Below are positions 24,714 through 36,891 of a stretch of DNA of 64,000 nucleotides, in pieces. Below the pieces are notes generated by a model that saw nothing but the letters and a program-made list of their open reading frames with translations, ran no database searches and had not been told where the DNA came from. The stretch lies in assembly GCA_040285825.1 (NCBI GenBank), contig JAUPSS010000004.1, positions 5,711,658-5,775,657 of the forward strand, in the 5' to 3' direction. Within the stretch, counting starts at the first letter, position 1; each line of letters begins with the position of its first letter. The stretch is from Eukaryota sp. TZLM1-RC (taxonomy: Eukaryota > Metamonada: BaSk clade). Position numbers and translations under genes: made by a program.

Positions 24714-27700
24714 TGCAGCTTTGACATCTGATCTGTTTTTCAATTGTCACGAAAATAGTTGCATTTTTAATCTTGATTTCAAAAATGCTTTCAATTCAGT
24801 GAAAAGAGATTCAATTTGGAAAGAAATCAAATCAAATTTTCCTGAACTCGAAACCTTTTTTTATAGGTTTTATGGTAATTCATCTGATTTAATTTTTAAT
24901 TCTTTTAATCTGGATTCTTTATCAGGAGTTAAACAAGGAGACCCTTTAGGTCCTTTCTTTTTTTGTCTTGCAATTCACCCAATTTTGAAAAAATTAAAAG
25001 AAGAAAATTCTGACCTTCAAGTGGTAGCTTACATGGATGACATTTCTTGTATTGGTCCAGAAAGTACAATTAATAGGGTTGCTAATGAAGCTGCTACATT
25101 ATACCAATCCATAGGTCTTGATTTGAATGTTCAAAAATGTTTTTGTATTTCTAGAAAAAATGTTAAGTTAATAATTAATTCCCTCGAAGTTCCATATATT
25201 GATTATACTTCAACTAGTTTCTGCTTTCTGGGTTGCTATTTAGGTTCCGCCGAAAAGACACTTGACAGCCTTGAAAATTATTTAAATTCAATTAAAAAAG
25301 AGCTAGAAGTCATAAAGACTCTTGAATTGGAAAAACATCTTAAGTTTTCTCTTTTGAAAATTTGTTATGCTGGAAAAATTACTCATTTACTGCGATCATT
25401 ACCTCCATCCCTAACTTACAATTTTTGTAGACAATTTAACAAAATACGTACCCAATTTTTGGCTTATTTAATGTCTGTTGATCCATCAATTTTGAAAAAT
25501 CATATTTTTTCTGATGTTCAACTTGGCGGTGTTGGATTCAATTCATCAAAATATTTGACCAAAGCTGCATTTATTGGTGGTGGAAAAATTTTGTATTTGA
25601 ATTCTCTAGAAGATATCCTTTGCCGAAAATCTTCTTGAAAATACAAATAGCCTATTCCTGGATAACTTAAGAGAAGAAATATCCAGTTTATCTCCCAACT
25701 TATGGCAATCATGTTTCCCCATATCCATTCAAGAAATTCCAGACAGAAGTTTATATTCATTAAAATTTGCGTTGAAAAAGCTCCAACGACATCTTTTGAA
25801 AAATTTTGAAAACAAGGATTTTATTGTTCGACTTAGCACGGCTAAGAAAGAAAATCCTGCTTTTGCCAATTTTTTGATTGATTTGAAGGACAGTTCATCT
25901 GCAGTTTTGATAAATCAAATTCCCCAGATTTATGGTCTATTTTTGAATGACGACCAATGGACCACTGCTATGAGAATGCGTTGTTATTTATGGCCTTGTA
26001 ATTTGCCCAATGATTTGTTTTGCAAATGTGGAGCTGGTTTGACATTATCACATTTATTTAATTGTAATAGATTTATTTCCTATCGTTCTACGTTGCATGA
26101 TGCAGTCAGAGATCAAATCCATGCAATGTGTAATTCCTATCATATTGAATCTTTTGTAGAACCTTTGTTGAGGTCTCTTGATATAAATGAAAGCGTAAGA
26201 GATTCAGAATATGGAAAACGACGTGCTGATGTTGTTGTGCCCTCGTTTGATGATGTCATGAATGTTGTTGATGTCGTAACAGTGGATGTTTGCAAGAAAA
26301 ATGCCTTGAAAAATGCTCAATCCGAAGTATCCCCCCTTGATGACTCCGAATTGTACAAAAAAATCTTCTTCTCAAAAAAATTCAAATTCAAAAAATGATC
26401 AGCGTGCCGTAAAAAACACAAAACTCTCAAAAAATGTTCCCCGTTGCTCATCCTGTCATAAAGTTGGTCATAAAAAGAATTCTAAAAAATGTGAAAATTA
26501 TCAAAATTCATCTATTTCTTATTCTGTAACTGCCGCTGCTGCTGAATTAAATAATTTAGAATTCAATTTACCTCCCAAAGATGAGTGCACTGCAGAAGAC
26601 AATGATGCAGTGATGTTAGATATTCCCCTTGAAGCAAGTCAAATTGATAATTGTGCTATTTGTAATGAAAAAGCTGAAAGATATATTTTAAAAAATAATT
26701 TATATGTATGCCATGTTTGCTCCTCACTTGATACACTACGGCCTCCATGTAAGATTCCGAATGTTCTTAGTCCCAAGGCTTCCATTCCCTTTTCTGTTGC
26801 GTTTAGAACATTCAGTCTTGCTTTGAAAAAAAGGAGAATGGGATATATTTTCTATTTGGAAATTCTTCCTTGAACAAAAATCAGGTTCTCGTCCCCAAAA
26901 GGTTTTCACTCCAAAGAAACAACCCAAGAATAAGACTGTACGAAAACTTTTGCTACGTGGGAGATATGGTTCAGGGAAAAACGCTCTGTTCTCATCTGAT
27001 CTTGCTCCTGTGACTGATGAAACTGTAAATCAATTAGTGGATCTGCATCCAGCTGAATTTCTTAATTTGGATAAACCATCTGCTTCACAATTTTGGAAAC
27101 AAAATCCACTTTCTGAAAAAGAAGTTGAAACTGCCATTTTCCGTCTTCCATCTGGAAAAGCTCCAGGTCCATCTGGAATTACTTTTGATATGCTGAAATC
27201 TGTGTGCCGCCAAAATTCCTTTATTATTAAAGATTTATGTTCCTTTTTTCAAGATGTTTTGACAATGAAAATTGTTCCACCCAAAGAATTAAGTGCATCA
27301 CGGTTAGTGGCTTTAACTAAACCTAATGGAAAAGTTCGCCCAATTGCCATTGGTGAAGCCATTTATCGCCTGATGTCTTCAGTAATTTTTAATCGAGTTT
27401 CAACAAAAGCTAAAGAATACTTTTCTCCATTCCAATATGGAATCAAAACCATAGATGGAGCTTCAGTTGCAGCTTTGACATCTGATTTGTTTTTCAATTG
27501 TCACGAAAATAGTTGCATTTTTAATCTTGATTTCAAAAATGCTTTCAATTCAGTGAAAAGAGATTCAATTTGGAAAGAAATCAAATCAAATTTTCCTGAA
27601 CTCGAAACCTTTTTTTATAGGTTTTATGGTAATTCATCTGATTTAATTTTTAATTCTTTTAATCTGGATTCTTTATCAGGAGTTAAACAAGGAGACCCTT

Positions 27701-29850
27701 TAGGTCCTTTCTTTTTTTGTCTTGCAATTCACCCAATTTTGAAAAAAATTAAAAGAAGAAAATTCTGACCTTCAAGTGGTAGCTTACATGGATGACATTT
27801 CTTGTATTGGTCCAGAAAGTACAATTAATAGGGTTGCTAATGAAGCTGCTACATTATACCAATCCATAGGTCTTGAGTTGAATGTTCAAAAATGTTTTTG
27901 TATTTCTAGGAAAAATGTTAAGTTAATAATTAATTCCCTTGAAGTTCCATATATTGATTATACTTCAACTAGTTTCTGCTTTCTTGGTTGCTATTTAGGT
28001 TCCGCCGAAAAAACACTTGATAGCCTTGAAAATTATTTAAATTCAATTAAAAAGAGCTAGAAGTCATAAAGACTCTTGAATTGGAAAAACATCTTAAGTT
28101 TTTTTCTTTTGAAAATTTGTTATGCTGGAAAAATTACTCATTTACTGAGATCATTACCTCCATCCCTAACTTACAATTTTTGTAGACAATTTAACAAAAT
28201 ACGTACCCAATTTTTGGCTTATTTAATGTCTGTTGATCCATCAATTTTGAAAAATCATATTTTTTCTGATGTTCAACTTGGCGGTGTTGGATTCAATTCA
28301 TCAAAATATTTGACCAAAGCTGCATTTATTGGTGGTGGAAAAAATTTTGTATTTGAATTCTCCAGAAGATATCCTTTTGCCGAAAATCTTCTTGAAACTA
28401 CAAATAGCCTATTCCTCGATAACTTAAGAGAAGAAATTTCCAGTTTATCTCCAGACTTATGGCAATCATGTTTCCCCATATCTATTCAAGACATTCCAGA
28501 CAGAAGTTTGTATTCTCTAAAATTTGCGTTGAAAAAGCTCCAACGACATCTTTTGAAAAAATTTGAAAGCAAGGATTTTATTGTTCGACTTAGCACGGCT
28601 AAGAAAGAAAATCCTGTTTTTGCAAATTTTTTGATTGATTTGAAGGACAGTTCATCTGCAGTTTTGATAAATCAAATTCCCCAGATTTATGGTCTATTTT
28701 TGAATGACGACCAATGGACCACTGCTATGAGAATGCGTTGTTATTTATGGCCTTGTAATTTGCCCAATGATTTGTTTTGCAAATGTGGAGCTGGTTTGAC
28801 ATTATCACATTTATTTAATTGTAATAGATTTATTTCCTATCGTTCTACGTTGCATGATGCAGTCAGAGATCAAATCCATGCAATGTGTAATTCCTATCAT
28901 ATTGAATCTTTTTGTAGAACCTTTGTTGAGGTCTCTTGATATAAATGAAAGCGTAAGAGATTCAGAATATGGAAAACGACGTGCTGATGTTGTTGTGCCC
29001 TCGTTTGATGATGTCATGAATGTTGTTGATGTCGTAACAGTGGATGTTTGCAAGAAAAATGCCTTGAAAAATGCTCAATCCGAAGTATCCCCCTTGATGA
29101 CTCCGAATTGTACAAACGGAAAAAGTATGCAAATCCTTTAAAAGAATTGAAACATGTTCGCCATGTAGATTACCAAATTTGCCCATTTGCTATATCGTTG
29201 TATGGTCGTCTTGGAAAAACTGCTATGAATTTTATTGATGATTTTGAAAATCTTGTGAAAAGAAGAATGAATAAGCGTTTTGATCGTCGCTTGTGGCTAA
29301 ATCGTATTGTTTTTACTATTTTCAAATCAATTCCTAAAATGATTTCGAAAGCTTTGATGTCTGTCAGTGCACATTACGAAGAAATTGCTGTTGTGAGGTT
29401 TGATGGTGTGGAAGCTTGTTTTGAAGATATTGACTTTTAGACTGTAGTTTAATAATAAATTAAAATTTTTCAAAAAAAAATTGTACAAACGGAAAAAGTA
29501 TGCAAATCCTTTAAAAGAATTGAAACATGTTCGCCATGTAGATTACCAAATTTGCCCATTTGCTATATCGTTGTATGGTCGTCTTGGAAAAACTGCTATG
29601 AATTTTATTGATGATTTTGAAAATCTTGTGAAAAGAAGAATGAATAAGCGTTTTGATCGTCGCTTGTGGCTAAATCGTATTGTTTTTACTATTTTCAAAT
29701 CAATTCCTAAAATGATTTCGAAAGCTTTGATGTCTGTCAGTGCACATTACGAAGAAATTGCTGTTGTGAGGTTTGATGGTGTGGAAGCTTGTTTTGAAGA
29801 TATTGACTTTTAGACTATAGTCTAATAATAAATTAAAATTATTTAAAAAA
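24714..29850 (+). mobile_element. Tandem family B unit U3 with B4 inside
   Basis: Blocks 24714-26359 and 29490-29850. It has neither C nor A insertions. The first frame (24721-25638) runs from the RT palm past AYMDD to the thumb, where an A loss near 25590 breaks it. It continues 25772-26359 with CKCGAGLTLSHLFNC and RRADVVVPSFDDV, then B4 interrupts. The end after B4 (NKRFDRRL, SAHYEEIAVV) matches the B5/B6 subtype and not U1/U2, so the unit looks mosaic. Confidence 0.82.
26360..29478 (+). mobile_element. Family B LINE copy B4 inside U3
   Basis: Insertion with TSD AATTGTACAAA at 26349-26359 and 29479-29489. It is truncated only slightly at the 5' end and begins in the N-terminal serine-rich segment before the CX2CX4HX6C knuckle (CSSCHKVGHKKNSKKC). 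Zinc ribbon, RT, thumb, knuckle and RLE follow in several frames; breaks are an extra A near 26830, an extra A near 27750, a lost A near 28052, an extra T near 28106, an extra T near 28912 and a lost C near 29093. The 3' UTR has AATAAA and ends in A9. Confidence 0.88.
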
Positions 29851-29852
29851 AA

Positions 29853-29940
29853 TGTTTTTTTTTCTCCCTCCCTTAGTCAACCCTCTCATATTTCATTTTC
29901 TGTCACGGCGTCAAAGTCGTACTGTGTCTTTGCCAAAACG
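29853..29940 (+). promoter_or_regulatory. 5' leader of B5 (shared A/B/E leader)
   Basis: The leader starts with a T run then CTCCCTCCCTTAGTCAACC, and includes CTCATATTTC and GGCGTCAAAGTCGTACTG before the ATG at 29941. Nearly the same leader precedes the ATG of B8, E1 and the full-length A copy. Its retention in all elements that reach the 5' end suggests an internal promoter or RNA-level signal. This is inferred; no promoter element is recognised. Confidence 0.55.
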
Positions 29941-32900
29941 ATGCCAGTGACTGACAGTGACTCTGATACTGATTGGAATGCCCAAGTGAAGGTTCTACCC
30001 GTCAGATCAAGCTCATCCCCTTCATTCCTCCACTCTCCCCACCCTCCAAGCTATGCTCGAAATTCTTCTCAAAAAAATTCATATTCAAAAAATGATCAGC
30101 GTGCCGTAAAAAACACAAAACTCTCAAAAAATGTTCCCCGTTGCTCATCCTGTCATAAAGTTGGTCATAAAAAGAATTCTAAAAAATGTGAAAATTATCA
30201 AAATCCATCTATTTCTTATTCTGTAACTGCCGCTGCTGCTGAATTAAATAATTTAGAATTCAATTTACCTCCCAAAGATGAGTGCACTGCAGAAGACAAT
30301 GATGCAGTGATGTTAGATATTCCCCTTGAAGCAAGTCAAATTGATAATTGTGCTATTTGTAATGAAAAAGCTGAAAGATATATTTTAAAAAATAATTTAT
30401 ATGTATGCCATGTTTGCTCCTCACTTGATACACTACGGCCTCCATGTAAGATTCCGAATGTTCTTAGTCCCAAGGCTTCCATTCCCTTTTCTGTTGCGTT
30501 TAGAACATTCAGTCTTGCTTTGAAAAAAGGAGAATGGGATATATTTTCTATTTGGAAATTCTTCCTTGAACAAAAATCAGGTTCTCGTCCCCAAAAGGTT
30601 TTCACTCCAAAGAAACAACCCAAGAATAAGACTGTACGAAAACTTTTGCTACGTGGGAGATATGGTTCAGGGAAAAACGCTCTGTTCTCATCTGATCTTG
30701 CTCCTGTGACTGATGAAACTGTAAATCAATTAGTGGATCTGCATCCAGCTGAATTTCTTAATTTGGATAAACCATCTGCTTCACAATTTTGGAAACAAAA
30801 TCCACTTTCTGAAAAAGAAGTTGAAACTGCCATTTTCCGTCGTCCATCTGGAAAAGCTCCAGGTCCATCTGGAATTACTTTTGATATGCTGAAATCTGTG
30901 TGCCGCCAAAATTCCTTTATTATTAAAGATTTATGTTCCTTTTTTCAAGATGTTTTGACAATGAAAATTGTTCCACCCAAAGAATTAAGTGCATCACGGT
31001 TAGTGGCTTTAACTAAACCTAATGGAAAAGTTCGCCCAATTGCCATTGGTGAAGCCATTTATCGCCTGATGTCTTCAGTAATTTTTAATCGAGTTTCAAC
31101 AAAAGCTAAAGAATACTTTTCTCCATTCCAATATGGAATCAAAACCATAGATGGAGCTTCAGTTGCAGCTTTGACATCTGATTTGTTTTTCAATTGTCAC
31201 GAAAATAGTTGCATTTTTAATCTTGATTTCAAAAATGCTTTCAATTCAGTGAAAAGAGATTCAATTTGGAAAGAAATCAAATCAAATTTTCCTGAACTCG
31301 AAACCTTTTTTTATAGGTTTTATGGTAATTCATCTGATTTAATTTTTAATTCTTTTAATCTGGATTCTTTATCAGGAGTTAAACAAGGAGACCCTTTAGG
31401 TCCTTTCTTTTTTTGTCTTGCAATTCACCCAATTTTGAAAAAATTAAAAGAAGAAAATTCTGACCTTCAAGTGGTAGCTTACATGGATGACATTTCTTGT
31501 ATTGGTCCAGAAAGTACAATTAATAGGGTTGCTAATGAAGCTGCTACATTATACCAATCCATAGGTCTTGAGTTGAATGTTCAAAAATGTTTTTGTATTT
31601 CTAGGAAAAATGTTAAGTTAATAATTAATTCCCTTGAAGTTCCATATATTGATTATACTTCAACTAGTTTCTGCTTTCTTGGTTGCTATTTAGGTTCCGC
31701 CGAAAAAACACTTGATAGCCTTGAAAATTATTTAAATTCAATTAAAAAAGAGCTAGAAGTCATAAAGACTCTTGAATTGGAAAAACATCTTAAGTTTTTT
31801 CTTTTGAAAATTTGTTATGCTGGAAAAATTACTCATTTACTGAGATCATTACCTCCATCCCTAACTTACAATTTTTGTAGACAATTTAACAAAATACGTA
31901 CCCAATTTTTGGCTTATTTAATGTCTGTTGATCCATCAATTTTGAAAAATCATATTTTTCTGATGTTCAACTTGGCGGTGTTGGATTCAATTCATCAAAA
32001 TATTTGACCAAAGCTGCATTTATTGGTGGTGGAAAAAATTTTTGTATTTGAATTCTCCAGAAGATATCCTTTTGCCGAAAATCTTCTTGAAACTACAAAT
32101 AGCCTATTCCTCGATAACTTAAGAGAAGAAATTTCCAGTTTATCTCCAGACTTATGGCAATCATGTTTCCCCATATCTATTCAAGACATTCCAGACAGAA
32201 GTTTGTATTCTCTAAAATTTGCGTTGAAAAAGCTCCAACGACATCTTTTGAAAAAATTTGAAAGCAAGGATTTTATTGTTCGACTTAGCACGGCTAAGAA
32301 AGAAAATCCTGTTTTTGCAAATTTTTTGATTGATTTGAAGGACAGTTCATCTGCAGTTTTGATAAATCAAATTCCCCAGATTTATGGTCTATTTTTGAAT
32401 GACGACCAATGGACCACTGCTATGAGAATGCGTTGTTATTTATGGCCTTGTAATTTGCCCAATGATTTGTTTTGCAAATGTGGAGCTGGTTTGACATTAT
32501 CACATTTATTTAATTGTAATAGATTTATTTCCTATCGTTCTACGTTGCATGATGCAGTCAGAGATCAAATCCATGCATTGTGTAATTCCTATCATATTGA
32601 ATCTTTTGTAGAACCTTTGTTGAGGTCTCTTGATATAAATGAAAGCGTAAGAGATTCAGAATATGGAAAACGACGTGCTGATGTTGTTGTGCCCTCGTTT
32701 GATGATGTCATGAATGTTGTTGATGTCGTAACAGTGGATGTTTGCAAGAAAAATGCCTTGAAAAATGCTCAATCCGAAGTATCCCCCTTGATGACTCCGA
32801 ATTGTACAAACGGAAAAGTATGCAAATCCTTTAAAAGAATTGAAACATGTTCGCCATGTAGATTACCAAATTTGCCCATTTGCTATATCGTTGTATGGTC

Positions 32901-33133
32901 GTCTTGGAAAAACTGCTATGAATTTTATTGATGATTTTGAAAATCTTGTGAAAAGAAGAATGAATAAGCGTTTTGATCGTCGCTTGTGGCTAAATCGTAT
33001 TGTTTTTACTATTTTCAAATCAATTCCTAAAATGATTTCGAAAGCTTTGATGTCTGTCAGTGCACATTACGAAGAAATTGCTGTTGTGAGGTTTGATGGT
33101 GTGGAAGCTTGTTTTGAAGATATTGACTTTTAG
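29941..33133 (+). pseudogene. Family B pol, copy B5 (near-complete)
   Basis: About 1064 codons. The first frame is open for 688 codons (29941-32007). It has an acidic/serine start MPVTDSDSDTDW, the knuckle CSSCHKVGHKKNSKKC (about residues 66-81), the zinc ribbon CAIC-X15-CHVC (about 140-162), and the RT (about 290-620) with GKAPGPSG, LTKPNGKVRPIA, NLDFKNAFNS, GVKQGDPLGP, AYMDD (catalytic Asp pair) and GCYLGS. A one-T loss near 31957 and one-T gain near 32040 break the thumb. The frame 32023-32931 has CKCGAGLTLSHLFNC and RRADVVVPSFDDVMNVVD. A C loss near 32785 and an A loss near 32814 break the end, and the last frame ends FEDIDF. No APE endonuclease is present; nicking is assigned to the RLE. 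Confidence 0.9.
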
Positions 33134-33174
33134 ACTGTAGTTTAATAATAAATTAAAATTTTTCAAAAAAAAAA

Positions 33175-34424
33175 TGTGGATGATTTTCCATAAAATGAAT
33201 AGAAAAAAGGCTCAACTTCAGGAAAATGCTTTCGCAGCAAAGGTAAAATGGAAGAACGAGATACAGAATTGAAAGCATTCTTAAAATCTAAATTGAAGAT
33301 GTAATTAGAATCACTAGAATTAAAAAACACATCCGACGAAAGAGCAGCAGAAGAAGCACCATCAATTGTGTTGATTCCAAATTGAAATGGACTGAAAAAT
33401 TCCTTGGCTTTTTTCCCAATTCTATTGAAAACAAGAGACGCAAGAATTCTTGAAAACGATTCTCCAATTGCAATTGGACGGATTTTGGATTGACTTTTTT
33501 TGAGGGCAATTAAGCGAGCACTGGTCATCTCAAAAGGGACTTTAATTTTTAACGTAAGAAGATTCGTTCCTTTATCTGGCCTGATAATTTACCTCATAAT
33601 TTAATTTGTAAATGTTCTCGAGAAATTACAACTACTCATTTGTTAAATTGTAAACATTTTATTACTTTTAGAAGCAAGGTTCATGATGCTGTAAGAGACC
33701 AGTTATATTGTATGTGTAAATCTCATAGAATTGAATCCTTCTTGGAACCTTTGTTGTCAAATCTGTTTGATGCTGAAAATGATTTTCATAAGAATAATAG
33801 AGGTGATGTCATATTACCTGGATTAGATGGAAGCTTTATTTTATTGGATGTAATGTCTGTTGATCCTTGTAATGCCTCAAATGAAAGGCTTGTTAATTCT
33901 GAAATTCATAATCCCCTTTCAAATGCTGAAAATTTTAAATTCAAAAAATACAATGAACCTTTGTCCAAATTGGCCAGTCTACAGCATGCAAAATACAATT
34001 TGTATCCATTTGTATTTTCCCTTTTTGGTTCACTTGCACCTACTGCTTTACGTTTTTTGGATGATTTTGAAATGATTGTAAAGAGAAGAACTGGCAGAAA
34101 TTTCAACAGATTGTTTTGGCAAAATAGAATTGTGTTCTCTATTTTTAAGGGGATGTTGAAGATGGTTTCTGATGCTTTGCTTTCTCTTGGATCTCACTAT
34201 GAGAGAGTTGCATCTAGTGTTTTTGTTTTGGGAGAGATGGATTTTTTAGATGTTGATTTATAGGTTTAGAATAAAATTAAATTTTAAAAAAAAACGTAAG
34301 AAGATTGTTGAAAAAAAGAACAAGATCATCAGCAATTTCAGGACACTGTCCAACAGCTGATTTGATCATGTCAAAATTCAACAAAGATGACCCAGGAGCT
34401 TTTCCAGTAGGCATTTCAAACAAT
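33175..34424 (-). mobile_element. Family E LINE fragment E2, split by A7
   Basis: Minus-strand RT piece in blocks 33175-33563 and 34306-34424. From its 5' side: PTGKAPGS, then after A7 the motif LKKSQSKIRPIAIGESFSR, FQFGINTIDGASSAA, NLDFKNAFNS and FYGKSS, where it stops at the tail of B5. It is distinct in sequence from E1's own RT. Its 5' end joins the truncated C-terminus of E1 at 34424/34425 without a TSD I can see, so it may be a deletion or recombination junction. Confidence 0.75.
33564..34292 (+). mobile_element. Family A LINE fragment A7 inside E2
   Basis: Plus-strand 5'-truncated A 3' end, 729 bp, TSD AACGTAAGAAGAT at 33551-33563 and 34293-34305. An uninterrupted frame (33640-34263) holds the HLLNC end of the knuckle, HDAVRDQ, EPLL, the RLE core RGDVILPGLDGSF and the C-terminus EMDFLDVDL. 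The 3' UTR has AATAAA and an A8-10 tail. Confidence 0.92.
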
Positions 34425-35538
34425 TCTATTGTACCAGAAATTGAAGTTCAATTCTTTTCCTGCTCTTTCTTTTATTAAACTTCTGAAACCTTCAAGAAAT
34501 TTAATGCCAGATATTCCAATGTTACCAAAAAGAGAAACAGCAAATGGAACCAACTGATATTTGACATGCTCAACACGTCCTAGCTGAGATAAGGGTTCAT
34601 TGTACTTTTTGATTTTGCTCTTTTCAGCAAAGCAAAGTGGAGTTTCATCTCTTTTAGCAAAATCAATTGCTGAGTCTTTACAAACATCAACAGTGACAAC
34701 ATCAACAACTTTAATAACAACATCAGACCCAGTGGTAATTAAATCAGCACGGCGTTTCCCAAAAGTATTTTCATCTTCATTTTCAGATGACAACCTTCGC
34801 ACAAGTGGTTCAACAAAAGCTTCAATGTGATGACTTTTGCACATAGCGTATAGTTGGTCTCTAACAGCATCGTGAACAACTGAGCGATATGTAATATTAA
34901 ACTTGCAATTAAATAAATGATTCAGATTAATGAGCTGACCACAACGACAAATCAAATCATTTGGCACACTACATGGCCACAGAAAACACCTCATCCTGAA
35001 GGCAGTTGTCCATTGATGATCATTTAATTATAGACCATATACATTTGGAATCTGGGAAATAACACAACTTGAGCTACTTTCCATAAGGTCAATTAAAAAG
35101 TTTGCAAAAACGGGATTCTTTTCTTTAGCCAAGCTAAGACGAACAGTGAAATCCAAGTTTTCAAAAACTTTTAATATCTTTTTCTGCAATTTAGCATATG
35201 CAAATTTCAAGGAAATCAAACTCCTGGGTGGAATTTCTTGAATATCAGCAGGAAAGCATTTGGACCATATGTGAGGAGAGATGCATTCAATTTCACTCTG
35301 CAAGGACACTAAATAGTCACTAACACAACATTCTATTAAATGCTGGTTTTCAGGAAAACGTTTCAAAAATTCAAAGACGAAATTTTTTCCTCCACCGATG
35401 CGGCTTTACACAAATATTTTGATTTGTGAAAATCCAGGCCACCCAATTCTGTGCTACAAAAAATATGACTACGTAAAAAAGAAGAATCAATATCGAGCAA
35501 ATTAGCCAAAAATTTTGTTCTTAATTCATTAAAAATTC

Positions 35539-35709
35539 GGATTCAATTTGCCATTATTAATAGATTACCGCGGTTTTTCAATCGAATTAGAGAAGCTTTA
35601 GCTAGACAGCAAGCAAATCAAGATTTTGTAGAGGAAATCTTGGTTTAATGATAGTCGTCCCATTAGTTATGATTTAATTTAATCAAGTGTGCAAATTCAA
35701 TAAATTGAT
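35539..35709 (+). mobile_element. Family C 3'-end fragment in E1
   Basis: 171 bp of family C 3' end (from the FAIINRLPRFFNRI segment through EEILV, stop and 3' UTR) on plus. TSD TTAAAAATTC at 35529-35538 and 35710-35719. The tail is AATAAATTGAT with no poly(A), as in C1. Confidence 0.88.
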
Positions 35710-35969
35710 TTAAAAATTCTGCAAAATTCGAGAGAAATAGATGGTGATGTTGATCGTAAAATATGAGTAAATTTCCCTGAATAACAAGAAAAATCTGAGG
35801 AAGAAAAATTTAAGATGTTTTTCAATATTTAAATCTGAAAGAACCATCAATTCTTCTTCAAAATTATCCAAAAGAGAGGAAAGTTGATTTCGATTTTCAT
35901 CAAAATTGCCTAAATAACAACCTAAAAAACGAAATCCTGATTCAAAATAATTGATAAAAGGAACACTTT

Positions 35970-36780
35970 TTTTTTAAAAACTGGAATATTTATTGAGATA
36001 AAAATAACCATCTAGAATTCAATATCCTCCAAACAAGCGTCACTATTACTGAACCTACTCACAGCATTACGTTCATATTCTACACCAATAGCTAAAAGTG
36101 CCTTTGAAATCATTGTTGGAATAGACTTGAAAATGCAAAAAACAATTCTATTTAACCAGAAAGTGGAGTTCATTGTTTTACCAGACCTATTCAGTAATAC
36201 TTTTTTAAAATTTTCCAAAAAGTGCAAGCCTGAAGGTCCAATATTGCCAAAAAGAGAAATTGCAAACGGCACAAACTGATATTTCACATGTTCCACTCTA
36301 CCTAACTGTGCCAAAGGTTCTTCATATTTTTTATCTTCTTTTTTTCGGCGTTAGATAACGGCGAGTCAGCGGAATACACTAAACGAGCAGCAGATTTTTT
36401 GCAAACATCCACTGAGACAACGTCTACAACATTGAGAACACCATCGATCCCTGGAGCTACTAAATCTGCCCTTCTTTTACCAAAGGAATCATCAGTTTGA
36501 TCTGAAGACAGCTTACGTACTAGTGGCTCGATAAATGCCTCTATATTGGAACTTTTGCACATGGCATATAATTGATCACGAACTGAGTCATGAACAAGTG
36601 AGCGATAAGTTATAAAATACTTACAGTTTAAAATATGGGAAAGCGTAACAACACTCTTGCAGCGACAAATTAAATCATTTGGCAATGAACAAGGCCATAG
36701 AAAACATCTCAATCTCATTGCAGTGGTCCATTGGTGATCATTAAGTAGAAGGCCGTAAATGTTGGGAATTTGGGAGATTA
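35970..36780 (-). mobile_element. Family F LINE fragment F1 in E1
   Basis: Minus-strand 5'-truncated element, TSD AAGGAACACTTT at 35958-35969 and 36781-36792. The coding part (36012-36718, two frames broken near 36338) has the knuckle CRCKSVVTLSHILNC, HDSVRDQLYAMC, an EPLV glutamate and the RLE core RRADLVAPGIDGVLNVVD (D-X13-D), ending DACLEDIEF. The 3' UTR is about 40 bp with AATAAA and a short A tail. Close relative of F2 at 57029-57919. Confidence 0.88.
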
Positions 36781-36871
36781 AGGAACACTTTGATCATCAA
36801 TAATGAGATCAGCAGGCTCTCTACCAATCAATAAACATTTGGAAATATTTAGAGAAAGACCAATTTGATAA

Positions 36872-36891
36872 TTTTTTTTAACATACTTTTA
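36872..36891 (-). mobile_element. 20-bp tail-only family B insertion in E1
   Basis: The insert reads, on minus, TAAAAGTATGTT plus A8: exactly the last bases of the U0-U2 3' ends with poly(A). It is flanked by AATTTGATAA at 36862-36871 and 36892-36901. Without it E1 RT coding sequence is continuous around the post-AYMDD region. It is the shortest retrotransposition product in the window. Confidence 0.85.

Larger units (their letters stand above)
8293..29850 (+). repeat. Tandem array of four 2.01-kb family B units (U0-U3)
   Basis: Four head-to-tail units: U0 8293-13651, U1 13652-21255, U2 21256-24713, U3 24714-29850. Subtracting nested insertions and their duplicated sites leaves about 2010, 2014, 2013 and 2007 bp. 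Each unit runs from the RT segment CTTTGACATCTGAT to the element 3' end. The U0/U1, U1/U2 and U2/U3 junctions are the same: GTATGTT, 7-8 A, then TGCAGCTTTGACATCTG. A shared junction argues for amplification of one unit by unequal exchange and against three independent insertions. Confidence 0.85.
29853..33174 (+). mobile_element. Family B LINE, full length, copy B5
   Basis: About 3.32 kb from the T-run leader to an A10 tail at 33165-33174. Its left neighbour is the A tail of U3 and its right neighbour is an E element. The TSD is masked by A runs: both sides share AAAAAAAATGT. It is the best-preserved element in the window and the reference for family B. Confidence 0.88.

Noticed and set aside
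8293-29850. CRISPR or short-spacer array
   Set aside because: Repeats are 2-kb coding units with nested LINEs; no short regular repeat-spacer pattern is present.
29941-30200. N-terminal knuckle region as a separate ORF1 protein as in two-ORF LINEs
   Set aside because: In B5 it is in one frame with the RT for 688 codons; only family C has a frame break there.
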